A DNA stretch of 64,000 nt from Lysobacterales bacterium (GCA_016721845.1 JADKHK010000013.1:806001-870000), one strand, 5' to 3'. Counted from the stretch's first letter, positions 1 through 8,715 are shown. Program-made: numbers and translations. Notes: generated by a model not told the origin, from the letters alone.

Positions 1-116
1 TAGAGGCAAAGGTCCGCGAGGACCATTCCGCACTCGTGCAAGCGCCGTTGTCGCTGATGCGCGCGGCGACCGAATCGGCGACACTCCCGGGTCTGAATCG
101 AACCCCGGACGACGCG

Positions 117-1271
117 ATGCGCATCGAAACCAAATTGCCCAAGGTCGGCACCACGATTTTCACCGTGATGTCGCAACTGGCCGTGCAGCACAAGGCCGTC
201 AATCTCGGCCAGGGCTTTCCCGATTTCGACGGCCCGGAGCTGATGCGCGACGCGCTGAATCGCGCCATGCACGAGGCCAAGAACCAGTACGCGCCGATGA
301 CCGGCATTCCGAAGCTTCGCGAGCAGATCGCGCTGAAGACGCAGGCCCTGTATGGCCGTGCCGTGAATGCCGATAGCGAAGTGACCGTGACCAGCGGTGC
401 CACCGAGGCGCTGTTCTGCGCCCTCGCCGCGATCGTGCGGCCGGGCGAATCGGTGATCGTGCTCGACCCGTGTTACGACAGCTACGAGCCGGCGATCGAA
501 TTGAATGGCGGCAAGGCCATCCACGTACCGTTGGACAGCGAAACCTTCGCGGTCGACTGGCAACGCGTGAACGACGCGGTCGAATCCGGCACGCGCGCGA
601 TCCTGGTGAACTCGCCGCACAATCCGAGCGGCGCGGTATTCAGTGCCGCCGACCTCGATGCACTCGCCGAGATCGCGCGCCGCCATGATTTGATCGTGAT
701 CTCCGACGAGGTCTACGAACACATCATCTTTGACGGCATCGCGCACCAGTCGGTGTTGCGCCATCCGGAACTGGCCGAGCGCAGCTTCGTGATCTCGAGC
801 TTCGGCAAGACCTACCACTGCACCGGCTGGAAGGTCGGCTATTGCATCGCGCCGCCGGCGCTGTCGGTCGAGTTCCGCAAGGTGCACCAGTACGTGACCT
901 TCTGCACCTTCAGCCCGGCGCAGTGGGCGCTGGCCGAAGTGATCGAGCGCCTGCCGAGCCACTATCTGGAACTGCCGGCGTTCTATCAGGAGAAGCGCGA
1001 TCGCTTCCGCGCCTTGTTGGCGGACACCCCGTTGCGGCTGCTGCCGGTCTGCGGCGCGTACTTCCAGATCGTCGATTACGCGGCGATCAGCGACCGCGAC
1101 GACATGAGCTTCTGCGAATGGCTGGCGCGCGAGGTCGGCGTCGCCGCGATTCCGGTCTCGGCCTTCTACGAAACCCCACCGGAATCGAAACTGATCCGCT
1201 TCTGTTTCGCCAAGACCGACGCGACGCTGGAAGCGGCGGCCGAGCGGCTCAACCAGATCAAGGCGGGCTGA
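117..1271 (+). CDS. Methionine/glutamine-type class I aminotransferase (YbdL-like)
   Basis: PLP-dependent fold-type I aminotransferase of 384 residues, the usual length for the YbdL/kynurenine aminotransferase-glutamine transaminase K group, which prefers methionine, glutamine and aromatic amino acids. The PLP lysine is K231 in SFGKTYHCTGWKVGY; NSPHNPSG and SDEVYEH are the classical cofactor motifs. I start at the ATG at 117, where family homology begins (MRIETKLPKVGTT), rather than at the in-frame GTG at 36, whose 27 extra residues look non-coding. It ends four bases before an omega-amidase gene, so both are probably co-transcribed and act in sequence. Exact amino donor is inferred. Confidence 0.9.
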   Translation: MRIETKLPKVGTTIFTVMSQLAVQHKAVNLGQGFPDFDGPELMRDALNRAMHEAKNQYAPMTGIPKLREQIALKTQALYGRAVNADSEVTVTSGATEALFCALAAIVRPGESVIVLDPCYDSYEPAIELNGGKAIHVPLDSETFAVDWQRVNDAVESGTRAILVNSPHNPSGAVFSAADLDALAEIARRHDLIVISDEVYEHIIFDGIAHQSVLRHPELAERSFVISSFGKTYHCTGWKVGYCIAPPALSVEFRKVHQYVTFCTFSPAQWALAEVIERLPSHYLELPAFYQEKRDRFRALLADTPLRLLPVCGAYFQIVDYAAISDRDDMSFCEWLAREVGVAAIPVSAFYETPPESKLIRFCFAKTDATLEAAAERLNQIKAG

Positions 1272-1275
1272 AGCG

Positions 1276-2085
1276 ATGACCGTGCCGACGACCGACCTGC
1301 GCGTCTCCCTGGTGCAAGCGGCAACGCATTGGCACGACGCCAAGGCCAATCGCGTGATGTATGGCGATCTGGTGCGACCGCTCGTGGGCAGCACCGATCT
1401 GGTCGTGTTGCCGGAAACCTTCACCAGCGGCTTCACCAACGACACCTTGGCGAATGCCGAGACCATGGACGGCGTGACCGTGCGCTGGATGGGCGCACTG
1501 GCGTCGGAAGTGAATGCGGTGGTCACCGGTTCCATCGTTGTCCGCGACGGCGACCGCTTCGTCAATCGCCTGGTCTGGATGCGTCCCGACGAGACCTTTG
1601 CCGTGTACGACAAGCGCCACCTGTTCCGAATGGCCAACGAACATGAGCGCTACGCCGGCGGCGAGGCGCGCCTGGTGGTCGAACTGAACGGATGGCGCGT
1701 CTGTCCGATGGTCTGCTACGACCTGCGTTTCCCGGTGTTCATGCGTAATGCGATGCGGAGCGACCTCGGGCGCATGGACTACGATCTGCTGCTGTTCGTC
1801 GCCAACTGGCCGGCGCCGCGACGCGGCCCTTGGCGGACCTTGCTGCGCGCGCGGGCGATCGAGAACCTGTGTTATTCGGTCGGCGTCAATCGCGTCGGCA
1901 GCGACGGCAATGGGCTCGCCTACGCCGGCGACAGTGCGGCGATCGATTTTCTCGGCGAGGCGCTGGTCGATCTCGATGCGCAGTCGCAGGTCGTCACGAC
2001 GAGTTTGTCCGCGACCGCATTGAATGCGCATCGCGAACGCTTCCCGGCCTGGCGCGACGCCGACGCGTTCAATCTGCTGGATTGA
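1276..2085 (+). CDS. Omega-amidase, nitrilase superfamily (YafV/Nit2-like)
   Basis: Carbon-nitrogen hydrolase of 269 residues. The Glu-Lys-Cys triad is visible as E47 (LPETFTSGF), K113 (YDKRHLFRM) and C147 (PMVCYDLRFP). The family hydrolyses the omega-amide of 2-oxoglutaramate or 2-oxosuccinamate, the cyclisation-prone products of glutamine or asparagine transamination. Its position four bases after a glutamine/methionine-type transaminase supports a coupled transaminase-amidase pathway, for example the last step of methionine salvage. The 3' end overlaps the convergent hydrolase gene by 17 bases. Cytosolic; no signal peptide. Confidence 0.9.
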   Translation: MTVPTTDLRVSLVQAATHWHDAKANRVMYGDLVRPLVGSTDLVVLPETFTSGFTNDTLANAETMDGVTVRWMGALASEVNAVVTGSIVVRDGDRFVNRLVWMRPDETFAVYDKRHLFRMANEHERYAGGEARLVVELNGWRVCPMVCYDLRFPVFMRNAMRSDLGRMDYDLLLFVANWPAPRRGPWRTLLRARAIENLCYSVGVNRVGSDGNGLAYAGDSAAIDFLGEALVDLDAQSQVVTTSLSATALNAHRERFPAWRDADAFNLLD

Positions 2086-3007
2086 CGGCGCCGATGCGCA
2101 GCCAGAATGCGCGCAGCGATGCATGCACGCGCGCCGGTGCCTCGACCTGCGGGTAGTGGCCGATGTCGTCGAGCCAGACGATGTCCGGCTCGCGGATCAG
2201 TTCACGATAGCGTTGTGCCAGATGCGCGCCCGATACGGGGTCGCAGGCACCATTGATCAGGCGCATCGGCACCTGCGATTCGACCAGGGCGCCGACCCAG
2301 CGTGCGCGCTGCGCATGCCGCTCCGGCACGTAGCGCATCAGGCGATGGGCGATGCGTCGTCCTTGCCGTTCGCTCAGCAGAGCCCAGAACGCGTCGATCT
2401 CGTCCGCCGTCGGCTGCGTGTCCGGACCGAACACGGCGCTGAAACTGCTCGCGAAACTGCGCTTCGACAGCAGCCGCGAGAGCAGCGGACCCAGCGCTGT
2501 CAGCAGCAGTTTCTGGATCAGGCGCGGCCGGTGCGATTCCGGAAAGAGGCCGCCATTGAGGAAAGCGATGGAGTCGACGAGGCCGGCATCGCCACGGACA
2601 CGTCGTTCGAGATCCCGCGCCAGCAGTTCCTGGGCCACGGTGACGCCGTAGTCGTGGGCGATGACATGGGCATTCGCGATGCCGAGCAGGTTGCACCAGT
2701 GCACCACCAGGTCGGCCTGCATGGCGATGGTGTAGTCGATATCCGCGGGTTTGTCCGAAAAGCCGAAGCCGAGCAGGTCCGGCGCCAGCAGGTTGAATTC
2801 GTGCGACAGCTGCGCCCAGAGCGGATGCCAGTCCAGCGATGCAGTGGGAAAGCCATGGATCAGCAACAGCCACGGTCGAACGACGCCGGGCATCGCGTGC
2901 ACCCGTGCGAAGACTTGATGGCCGCGAAAGTGTTCAACACGGCCGCGGGCGCGCCAGTCGGCCAGCGCCGACAACGAGATCCGCGGAAAGTCGGCGTTGT
3001 TCGTCAC
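2069..3007 (-). CDS. Alpha/beta hydrolase, Asp-nucleophile type (MEST-like)
   Basis: Alpha/beta hydrolase of 312 residues. The oxyanion motif HGFP is at 51-54, the nucleophile elbow VIAHDYGVTVAQ puts Asp at 119, and the catalytic His is near 284 in DIGHYPQVEAP. An Asp nucleophile in HDYG is typical of the epoxide hydrolase/haloalkane dehalogenase/MEST clade rather than esterases; the substrate is unknown. The start is a GTG at 3007 that overlaps the stop of the upstream metalloprotease (GTGA, 4 bases), so the two genes are translationally coupled. A longer upstream frame would run into the protease gene and is not supported. Confidence 0.82.
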   Translation of the reverse strand: MTNNADFPRISLSALADWRARGRVEHFRGHQVFARVHAMPGVVRPWLLLIHGFPTASLDWHPLWAQLSHEFNLLAPDLLGFGFSDKPADIDYTIAMQADLVVHWCNLLGIANAHVIAHDYGVTVAQELLARDLERRVRGDAGLVDSIAFLNGGLFPESHRPRLIQKLLLTALGPLLSRLLSKRSFASSFSAVFGPDTQPTADEIDAFWALLSERQGRRIAHRLMRYVPERHAQRARWVGALVESQVPMRLINGACDPVSGAHLAQRYRELIREPDIVWLDDIGHYPQVEAPARVHASLRAFWLRIGAVNPAD

Positions 3008-3723
3008 GTGCGCAGATGCGCAAGTTGCTCGTGCACGCCATTGCTCATCATCGCGAGGAAGATCGCGAGTCCGAGATAGGCGGTGCCGTATTGCAGTTTC
3101 ACCTCGATCGGCTGGTCGTAGTAACCCGGCGGCAGCGACTCCTGCCAGGTGCCGCGCCAGACCGACCAGATGCTGGGCAGGGCCATGATCAGGATCAGGA
3201 ACAGCATCGGGCTGGGCCGCGTGAACAGCAGGACACCCAGGATCGGGCCGCCGATCAGCCAGATCTTCGGTGACAGGATGGCGACGATGCGTCCGCCGTC
3301 CAGCGGATTGACCGGCAGCAGGTTCCACAGGTTCAGCATGAAGCCGGAGTAGGCGAGGGCCATCAGCAAGGCGCTGCCGCTGTCGCGCGCGACGTAATAG
3401 CAGACCAGGGCGCCGATGGTGCCGGCGACGGGACCGGCCAACGCGATGCGTGCTTCGACGCGCGCATCCATCGGCTGATCCTTGAGCTCGATCCAGGCAC
3501 CAACGAAGGGAATGAAGGTCGGCGCACCGACGTTCAGGCCGGCGCGCTTCGCGCTCAGGTAGTGGCCGAGTTCATGCACGAAGATCAGCAGGACGAATCC
3601 GACGGCGTAGCGCCAGCCGAACAACCAGGCATAGGCGAACACCGAAATGATCATGGTGCCGCCGGTCTTCAGGATCGGGCCGAGCTTGGCGAAATTGAGC
3701 AGGAGGAACAGGGCTTTGAGCAT
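3004..3723 (-). CDS. Site-2 protease family (M50) intramembrane metalloprotease
   Basis: Polytopic membrane protein of 239 residues. The zinc site is visible as HELGH at 50-54 and the third ligand as NPLDGG with D142, both in hydrophobic segments. This is the compact M50 form without PDZ domain, so RseP-like regulated sigma-factor cleavage should not be assumed. The ATG at 3723 is chosen because the protein begins there with a hydrophobic segment, as relatives do; extending upstream gives low-quality sequence overlapping the divergent gene's control region. It precedes and overlaps the MEST-like hydrolase. Substrate unknown. Confidence 0.87.
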   Translation of the reverse strand: MLKALFLLLNFAKLGPILKTGGTMIISVFAYAWLFGWRYAVGFVLLIFVHELGHYLSAKRAGLNVGAPTFIPFVGAWIELKDQPMDARVEARIALAGPVAGTIGALVCYYVARDSGSALLMALAYSGFMLNLWNLLPVNPLDGGRIVAILSPKIWLIGGPILGVLLFTRPSPMLFLILIMALPSIWSVWRGTWQESLPPGYYDQPIEVKLQYGTAYLGLAIFLAMMSNGVHEQLAHLRT

Positions 3724-3816
3724 GGAAGTGGTCGGGGCGTGACGGGTTCGGGAGGGTGAGCGGAAGAATAGCCGCTCGACTCGCGTAGAATCGCGCGTCC
3801 TGTTGATGGAGCGACC

Positions 3817-6060
3817 ATGCTGGCCCCACGAATCCTGATCTCGTCCGCGCTCATGCTGGTCGCGGGCTGCGCGCACCAAGGTACCGACATGAAGAGCGAA
3901 GCACCCGCCATTGCCGCGTCGACCCAGCCATCGGCACCGGTGGCGCGGATCGTGCCCTATACGGTCGCGTCGCCGCAGGGCGATCGCGTCGACCCCTACT
4001 ACTGGTTGCGCGATGACACGCGCTCGAAGCCGGAGGTGCTCGACTATCTCAAGGCCGAGAACGACTACACCACCGCGATGCTGGCGCATGCGCAAGGGGC
4101 GAAGGACGTGCTGTTCAAGGAGATCGTCGGCCGCATCCAGCAGGACGACAGTTCAGTGCCCTACCTGAAGCAGGGCTGGTGGCTGTACACCCGGTTCGAA
4201 CAGGGCAAGGAGTACCCGATCCATGCACGCAAGCACGGCAGCCCGGAGGCGCCCGAAGAAGTGTTGCTCGATGGCAACGTGCTCGGTGCCGGCAAGGGTT
4301 TCTACCAGATCGGGGCCTGGCAGCCGAGCCCGGATGGCCAGCAACTGGTTTACGCCGAGGACACCAGTGGTCGCCGCCAGTTCGTGCTGCGCTTCAAGAA
4401 TCTGCAGACCGGCCAACTGTGGCCGGAGACGATCGCAAACGTCGAGGCGATGACGGTATGGGCGAACGACAATCGCACCGTGCTCTACATCGAGAAGAAT
4501 CCGCAGACCCTGCTCGGTTTCCGCGTGCGCAAGCATGTGTTGGGCACCGACCCGGCCGCCGATCCCGTGGTCTACGAAGAAAAGGACAGCACCTTCTATC
4601 TCGGCATCGGCAAGAGCCGCAGCGATCGCTTCCTGTGGATCGGCCTGAGCAGCACGGTATCGACCGAATGGCGCTATGCCGATGCGAACGATCCGAGCCT
4701 GAGCTTCAAGACCGTGCTGCCGCGCGAACGCGACCACGAATATCAGGTCCAGGACCACGGCGACGAGTTCTACATCCTGACCAATTGGAACGCCCGCAAC
4801 TTCCGCATCATGCGGGCACCGATTGCCGGGGCCGGCGACCGTGCGAACTGGGTCGAATGGGTGGCGCACCGCGATGATGCGCTGCTGCAGTCGATGACCG
4901 TGTTGCGCGACCATGTCGCGATCAACGAGCGTTCCGGCGGTCTGCCGAAGATCCGCGTCAAGACCATTGCCGATGGCCATTCGGAATTGCTGGGTTTCGA
5001 CGAGCCGGCCTACAGTGCCTTCACCGGTGCCAATCCCGAATACGACACCGCGACCCTGCGCATTGTCTACACCTCGCCGCAGACACCGGCGTCGACCTAC
5101 GACATCGACCTCGCCAGCGGACAACGGACCTTGCTGAAGCGCGAGACCGTGCTCGGTGGGTTCGACCGCGCGAACTATGTCACCGAGTTCCGCTTCGCCA
5201 CCGCGCGTGACGGTGCGCAGGTGCCGGTGACCCTGCTGTATCGCAAGGGTTTGCGGCGTGACGGCACGGCCGCGCTCTACCAGTATGGCTACGGCTCGTA
5301 TGGCGCATCGATGAGCCCGGGCTTCAGCGACAAGATCCTGTCCCTGGTCGATCGTGGCGTGGTCTATGCGCTGGCGCATATTCGTGGCGGCGAAGAAATG
5401 GGGCGTCACTGGTACGAGTCAGGCCGCCAGTTGCAGAAGAAGAACACCTTCACCGATTTCATCGATGTCACCGATTTCCTCGTGCGCGAAGGCTATGCCG
5501 CGAAGGACCGTGTCGTCGCGCAGGGCGGCAGCGCCGGCGGCCTGTTGATGGGTGCGATCGCGAACATGGCACCCGACCGGTATCGCGCCATCGTCGCCGA
5601 CGTGCCCTTCGTCGATGTCGTCACGACCATGCTCGATGAGTCGATTCCGTTGACGACCAACGAATTCGACGAATGGGGCAATCCCAAGCAGAAAGTGTTC
5701 TACGACTACATGCTGTCGTATTCGCCCTACGACAACGTGACGGCCCAGGACTATCCGGCGATGCTGGTGACGACCGGTCTGTACGACAGTCAGGTGCAGT
5801 ATTTCGAACCGGCCAAGTGGGTGGCGAAGCTGCGTGCGACCAAGACCGGTACGTCACCGCTGCTGCTGAAGACCAACATGGAAGCGGGCCATGGCGGCAA
5901 GTCCGGGCGCTTCCGGCGCCTTGAAGAGGTCGCGCTGGCCTATGCCTTCTTCCTCGACCAACTCGGCATCCCGGTCGAGACCGCCGCAAGCGATGGCTTC
6001 GAGGGCAACGCGGACGAACCTGCTGCGGCGGACGGTTTCGAGGCCAAGCATGCGCACTAG
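3817..6060 (+). CDS. Oligopeptidase B-like S9 prolyl oligopeptidase family protein, predicted lipoprotein
   Basis: Serine peptidase of 747 residues: N-terminal beta-propeller followed by an alpha/beta hydrolase catalytic domain. The triad is visible as S572 (QGGSAGGLLMG), D657 (GLYDSQVQY) and H692 (EAGHGGKSGR), the oligopeptidase B pattern, which cleaves after Lys/Arg in short peptides. The N-terminus carries a lipoprotein signal (LMLVAGC, Cys at 18), so the enzyme should be exported and lipid-anchored, unlike the classical cytosolic PtrB. The extra length over typical 680-690 residues is the leader plus a short C-terminal tail. The tail overlaps the lptM start by 11 bases. A TAGAAT -10-like element sits at 3786-3791 but no good -35 is visible. 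Confidence 0.88.
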   Translation: MLAPRILISSALMLVAGCAHQGTDMKSEAPAIAASTQPSAPVARIVPYTVASPQGDRVDPYYWLRDDTRSKPEVLDYLKAENDYTTAMLAHAQGAKDVLFKEIVGRIQQDDSSVPYLKQGWWLYTRFEQGKEYPIHARKHGSPEAPEEVLLDGNVLGAGKGFYQIGAWQPSPDGQQLVYAEDTSGRRQFVLRFKNLQTGQLWPETIANVEAMTVWANDNRTVLYIEKNPQTLLGFRVRKHVLGTDPAADPVVYEEKDSTFYLGIGKSRSDRFLWIGLSSTVSTEWRYADANDPSLSFKTVLPRERDHEYQVQDHGDEFYILTNWNARNFRIMRAPIAGAGDRANWVEWVAHRDDALLQSMTVLRDHVAINERSGGLPKIRVKTIADGHSELLGFDEPAYSAFTGANPEYDTATLRIVYTSPQTPASTYDIDLASGQRTLLKRETVLGGFDRANYVTEFRFATARDGAQVPVTLLYRKGLRRDGTAALYQYGYGSYGASMSPGFSDKILSLVDRGVVYALAHIRGGEEMGRHWYESGRQLQKKNTFTDFIDVTDFLVREGYAAKDRVVAQGGSAGGLLMGAIANMAPDRYRAIVADVPFVDVVTTMLDESIPLTTNEFDEWGNPKQKVFYDYMLSYSPYDNVTAQDYPAMLVTTGLYDSQVQYFEPAKWVAKLRATKTGTSPLLLKTNMEAGHGGKSGRFRRLEEVALAYAFFLDQLGIPVETAASDGFEGNADEPAAADGFEAKHAH

Positions 6061-6166
6061 AGATCTGTTCGCCCTGATCGTGCTGTGCCTAACTTTGGCT
6101 GCATGTGGCCAGAAGGGCGATCTGGTGCGGCCGGAACCCGAGCCGAAGGCAGCCGCTGCACAATGA
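6050..6166 (+). CDS. lptM: LptM (YifL-like) small lipoprotein
   Basis: Tiny lipoprotein of 38 residues: hydrophobic leader, lipobox LTLAACGQKGDL with Cys19, then a short acidic/proline tail. LptM is known in E. coli to bind the LPS translocon LptDE and promote LptD disulfide maturation; the AACGQKG(D/P)L signature is diagnostic. It overlaps the end of the oligopeptidase gene by 11 bases and the dapF start by 4 (ATGA). The lptM-dapF-DUF484 order matches the E. coli yifL-dapF-yigA arrangement, supporting the assignment. Confidence 0.9.
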   Translation: MRTRDLFALIVLCLTLAACGQKGDLVRPEPEPKAAAAQ

Positions 6167-6996
6167 GCCTCCGGTTCACTAAGATGCATGGCATCGGCAA
6201 CGACTTCGTCGTGCTCGATCGTCGCGCTGCCACCGCACCGATGTCCGCGGAACTGGCACGTCGGTTGGCGGATCGTCATGTCGGCGTCGGCTGCGATCAG
6301 GTGATGACAATCGAGCGCAGCGACGACGCGGCCGCAGCATTCCGATACGGCATCTACAATGCCGATGGATCGGTTGCTGGCCAGTGCGGGAACGGCTTGC
6401 GCTGTGTCGTGCGCTGGCTAGCCGAGCGAGGTCTGGTGCGAGGGCAGGGCATCCGTCTGATCGGGCCGTCCGGTCCGGTCATGGCCGACCTGCTCGAGGA
6501 CGGCCGAATTCGAGTCGACATGGGCGTGCCGAAGTTCGCGGCAGCCGATGTCCCGCTGGCGATTGCAACGTCCCAGCCGCGGTATTCCCTGGACCTGGAT
6601 GGACAACGCATCGATTTCGGCGCGCTGTCGATGGGCAATCCGCACGCGGTGATCGAGGTCGATGATGTGGCTGCCGCGCCGGTTGCCGCACTCGGTGCAC
6701 GTATCGAAACCCACGAGGTATTTCCGGACCGCGTGAACGTGGGTTTCGCGCAGGTCGTGGACCGCGGTCATGTGCGCCTTCGGGTATTCGAGCGCGGCGT
6801 GGGCGAGACCCTGGCCTGTGGCAGCGGGGCGTGTGCGGCGGTGGCCGTGCTGCGCACCTGGGGCCGTGTCGATGCCGACGTGCGGGTGACCCTGCCGGGG
6901 GGTGATCTGCAGATTTCCTGGTCCGGCGCCGGCCATCCGGTATGGATGACCGGCCCGGCAACGATCGTATTTGAAGGTGAGTGGAACGATGAGTGA
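6163..6996 (+). CDS. dapF: Diaminopimelate epimerase
   Basis: 277-residue PLP-independent epimerase converting LL- to meso-diaminopimelate for lysine and peptidoglycan synthesis. Both active-site cysteines are present: C75 in AGQCGNGLRC and C219 in ETLACGSGACAA. The start MSLRFTKMHGIGNDFVV is the family N-terminus; the ATG overlaps the lptM stop by 4 bases, favouring it over an upstream in-frame start. The 3' end overlaps the DUF484 gene by 8 bases, indicating one operon. Confidence 0.97.
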   Translation: MSLRFTKMHGIGNDFVVLDRRAATAPMSAELARRLADRHVGVGCDQVMTIERSDDAAAAFRYGIYNADGSVAGQCGNGLRCVVRWLAERGLVRGQGIRLIGPSGPVMADLLEDGRIRVDMGVPKFAAADVPLAIATSQPRYSLDLDGQRIDFGALSMGNPHAVIEVDDVAAAPVAALGARIETHEVFPDRVNVGFAQVVDRGHVRLRVFERGVGETLACGSGACAAVAVLRTWGRVDADVRVTLPGGDLQISWSGAGHPVWMTGPATIVFEGEWNDE

Positions 6997-7666
6997 TCTG
7001 AACCCGCGTCGCGAGATCGACGCCAATGACGTGGCCGGCTTCCTGCGCCGCCATCCCGAATTCCTGGTCGACTTTCCCGATCTGGCGATGAACCTGAAAC
7101 TGCCGCGCGAGCAGGGTGCGAGCACGTCGCTGGCGAGCTACCAGCTCGACGTGTTGCGCGACAAGACGCGTGCATTGACCCGGCGCCTGCAGGAACTGAT
7201 CGAGGTCGCGCAGGAAAACGAGCAGTTGATGGCGCGCGTGCACGGCTTCACGCTGTCGCTGATGCGGGCGGGCTCGCTCGGCGACACGCTGTCGCGCGTG
7301 GTCGCCACCTTGACCGAGGATTTCCATACCGACTTCGTGCGCATGGCGCTGTTTCGTCCGGTCGACGGATTCCAGCCCGACTGGCTGCGCGTCGCAGCGC
7401 GTGATGCCGGCGAATGGGGCCTATTCGCCGAGTTCTTCGGCAAGGGCGAACCGCTGTGCGGGCGCATCAACGCCGACAAGATCGAGTTCCTGTTCGGTCA
7501 ACACGCCCTGCAGGTGCGCTCGGCCGTGCTGATCCCGATCCGGAATCGCGGCCTGCTCGCGATCGGTTCGCATGATCCGAACCGCTTTCACCCGGGCATG
7601 GGCACAATCTTCCTGAAACTCATCGCCGATGCCGTCGACGTGGCCCTCGCACGATTCGAGACCTGA
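6989..7666 (+). CDS. DUF484 family protein (YigA-like)
   Basis: 225-residue cytosolic protein of the DUF484 family, GAF-like in fold. The N-terminus DVAGFLRRHPEFLVDFPDL is the recognisable family signature, followed by a coiled-coil stretch (about residues 55-85) and a GAF-like C-terminal domain. Biochemical function is unknown. It normally sits between dapF and the recombinase gene xerC; here xerC is missing and a convergent unrelated gene follows after five bases. The ATG at 6989 overlaps the dapF end by 8 bases. Confidence 0.88.
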   Translation: MSDLNPRREIDANDVAGFLRRHPEFLVDFPDLAMNLKLPREQGASTSLASYQLDVLRDKTRALTRRLQELIEVAQENEQLMARVHGFTLSLMRAGSLGDTLSRVVATLTEDFHTDFVRMALFRPVDGFQPDWLRVAARDAGEWGLFAEFFGKGEPLCGRINADKIEFLFGQHALQVRSAVLIPIRNRGLLAIGSHDPNRFHPGMGTIFLKLIADAVDVALARFET

Positions 7667-7671
7667 GCCGA

Positions 7672-8520
7672 TCAACGTTCCAGATCCGCATCGCCGGGCT
7701 TGGCCGGACGGCGCAGGTGTTCAAGCAAGGCCGACGCCGTGCCGCCCACGTCCGGCAGGTGGCTGACGCGGGCCAAGGTTTCCAACGCGGTGACGATGCG
7801 TGCTTGACGCCCGGCGTCGATATCGAACCCGCGCCGCACCAGTGGATCGAGGGTGGCCATCGCCCGTGCGCGGTCGACATGCGTCGGTCGGGTGAGTTGC
7901 CGCAACACCGCATCGACGATGCGCGCCCGTCCGAGTGCGTCGACGCATGCGTCGAGATGCCGTTTCAGCAGCCTCGCCGCCTGGTGGCGCACCGTCCAGT
8001 CACGATCATCAAGCGCCTGCAATGCCGCGCGGCAGCTCGTCTTGCCCCAGTCGAGGCGATCCAGGAAGTCCAGCGAATCGGCGCGGTCCGCGGCCTGGCT
8101 GCAGCCGCGAGCGCAGGCGATCAATTCCTCGCTGCGGCGTTCACCGCCGCGTTCCGACAGTCGGAGGTGATCGACGTACTGGATCGCCGGATAGCTGATG
8201 CGTTCGGCATCCGCGGGTTCGACCACGTCGATCACGAGATGAACTGTACCCCCCGGATCACCGACGGCGATGCAGTTCACGGAGAGGAAGCGCTCACCGT
8301 CCAGTTGCTCTCGAACCCGGCTGCAGACGGCGTCGGGCACGCCCGAGTCCGGAGCGATGGCTTGCCCGACCTTCGGCATGGTGACACCGCGCAACAAGGT
8401 CGCGACCGGAACCGAACTGCCGTGAACGTCGATCCCGGCAAAGTGCAACGTCTGTGCGACTGCACCGTCAGCCAGCAGCGCGCTGAGGACCCATAGCCCG
8501 ACGCGCAACGAATGTTTCAT
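7672..8520 (-). CDS. Exported protein of unknown function with HEAT-like C-terminal repeats
   Basis: I do not recognise this 282-residue protein. Residues 1-22 form a Sec signal peptide ending in GAVAQ. The middle is soluble with four scattered Cys residues. The C-terminal half (from about residue 150) is helical with repeated patterns such as ALDDRDWTVRHQAARLLKRH and RARAMATLDPLVRRGF that resemble HEAT/armadillo repeats, suggesting protein-protein contacts in the periplasm. It converges on the DUF484 gene with five bases between them and lies downstream of the tRNA-Ser terminator on the same strand, so it likely has its own weak promoter. Confidence 0.7.
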   Translation of the reverse strand: MKHSLRVGLWVLSALLADGAVAQTLHFAGIDVHGSSVPVATLLRGVTMPKVGQAIAPDSGVPDAVCSRVREQLDGERFLSVNCIAVGDPGGTVHLVIDVVEPADAERISYPAIQYVDHLRLSERGGERRSEELIACARGCSQAADRADSLDFLDRLDWGKTSCRAALQALDDRDWTVRHQAARLLKRHLDACVDALGRARIVDAVLRQLTRPTHVDRARAMATLDPLVRRGFDIDAGRQARIVTALETLARVSHLPDVGGTASALLEHLRRPAKPGDADLER

Positions 8521-8545
8521 CAGTCACCTCCAGACCCGCCGGATG

Positions 8546-8575
8546 CAGAAAAACAAAACGCCCCATGAGGGGCGC
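8546..8575 (-). terminator. Intrinsic terminator of tRNA-Ser
   Basis: Read leftward, a 6-bp GC stem (CGCCCC/GGGGCG, 8559-8574) with a TCAT loop is followed by TTTTGTTTTT. It lies 12 bases beyond the tRNA 3' end and ends before the next leftward gene, so it should stop the tRNA transcript. Confidence 0.85.
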
Positions 8576-8586
8576 TTTGATCGTAC

Positions 8587-8675
8587 TGGCGGAGGAGGAG
8601 GGATTCGAACCCTCGGTGCCCGCAAAGGCACGCCTGATTTCGAATCAGGTACAATCGACCACTCTGCCACCCTCC
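8587..8675 (-). tRNA. tRNA-Ser(CGA), encoded CCA end
   Basis: Type II tRNA. Anticodon stem CCTGA/TCAGG encloses TTCGAAA, giving anticodon CGA (reads UCG). T arm GAGGG-TTCGAAT-CCCTC, a long variable arm (GTGCC/GGCAC stem) and a genomically encoded CCA after discriminator G are all visible. The 5' acceptor strand is GGAGGG before the conserved U8, six bases facing seven on the 3' side, so the acceptor stem is irregular (see findings). It is monocistronic, with promoter and terminator close by. Confidence 0.93.
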
Positions 8676-8715
8676 GGATGATGCACGCAGCGGGTCGTGG
8701 CTGCGAAGGGCGCGA

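Noticed and set aside
36..116. N-terminal extension of the aminotransferase from a GTG at 36
   Set aside because: The 27 residues lack family similarity, while homology starts right at the ATG at 117.
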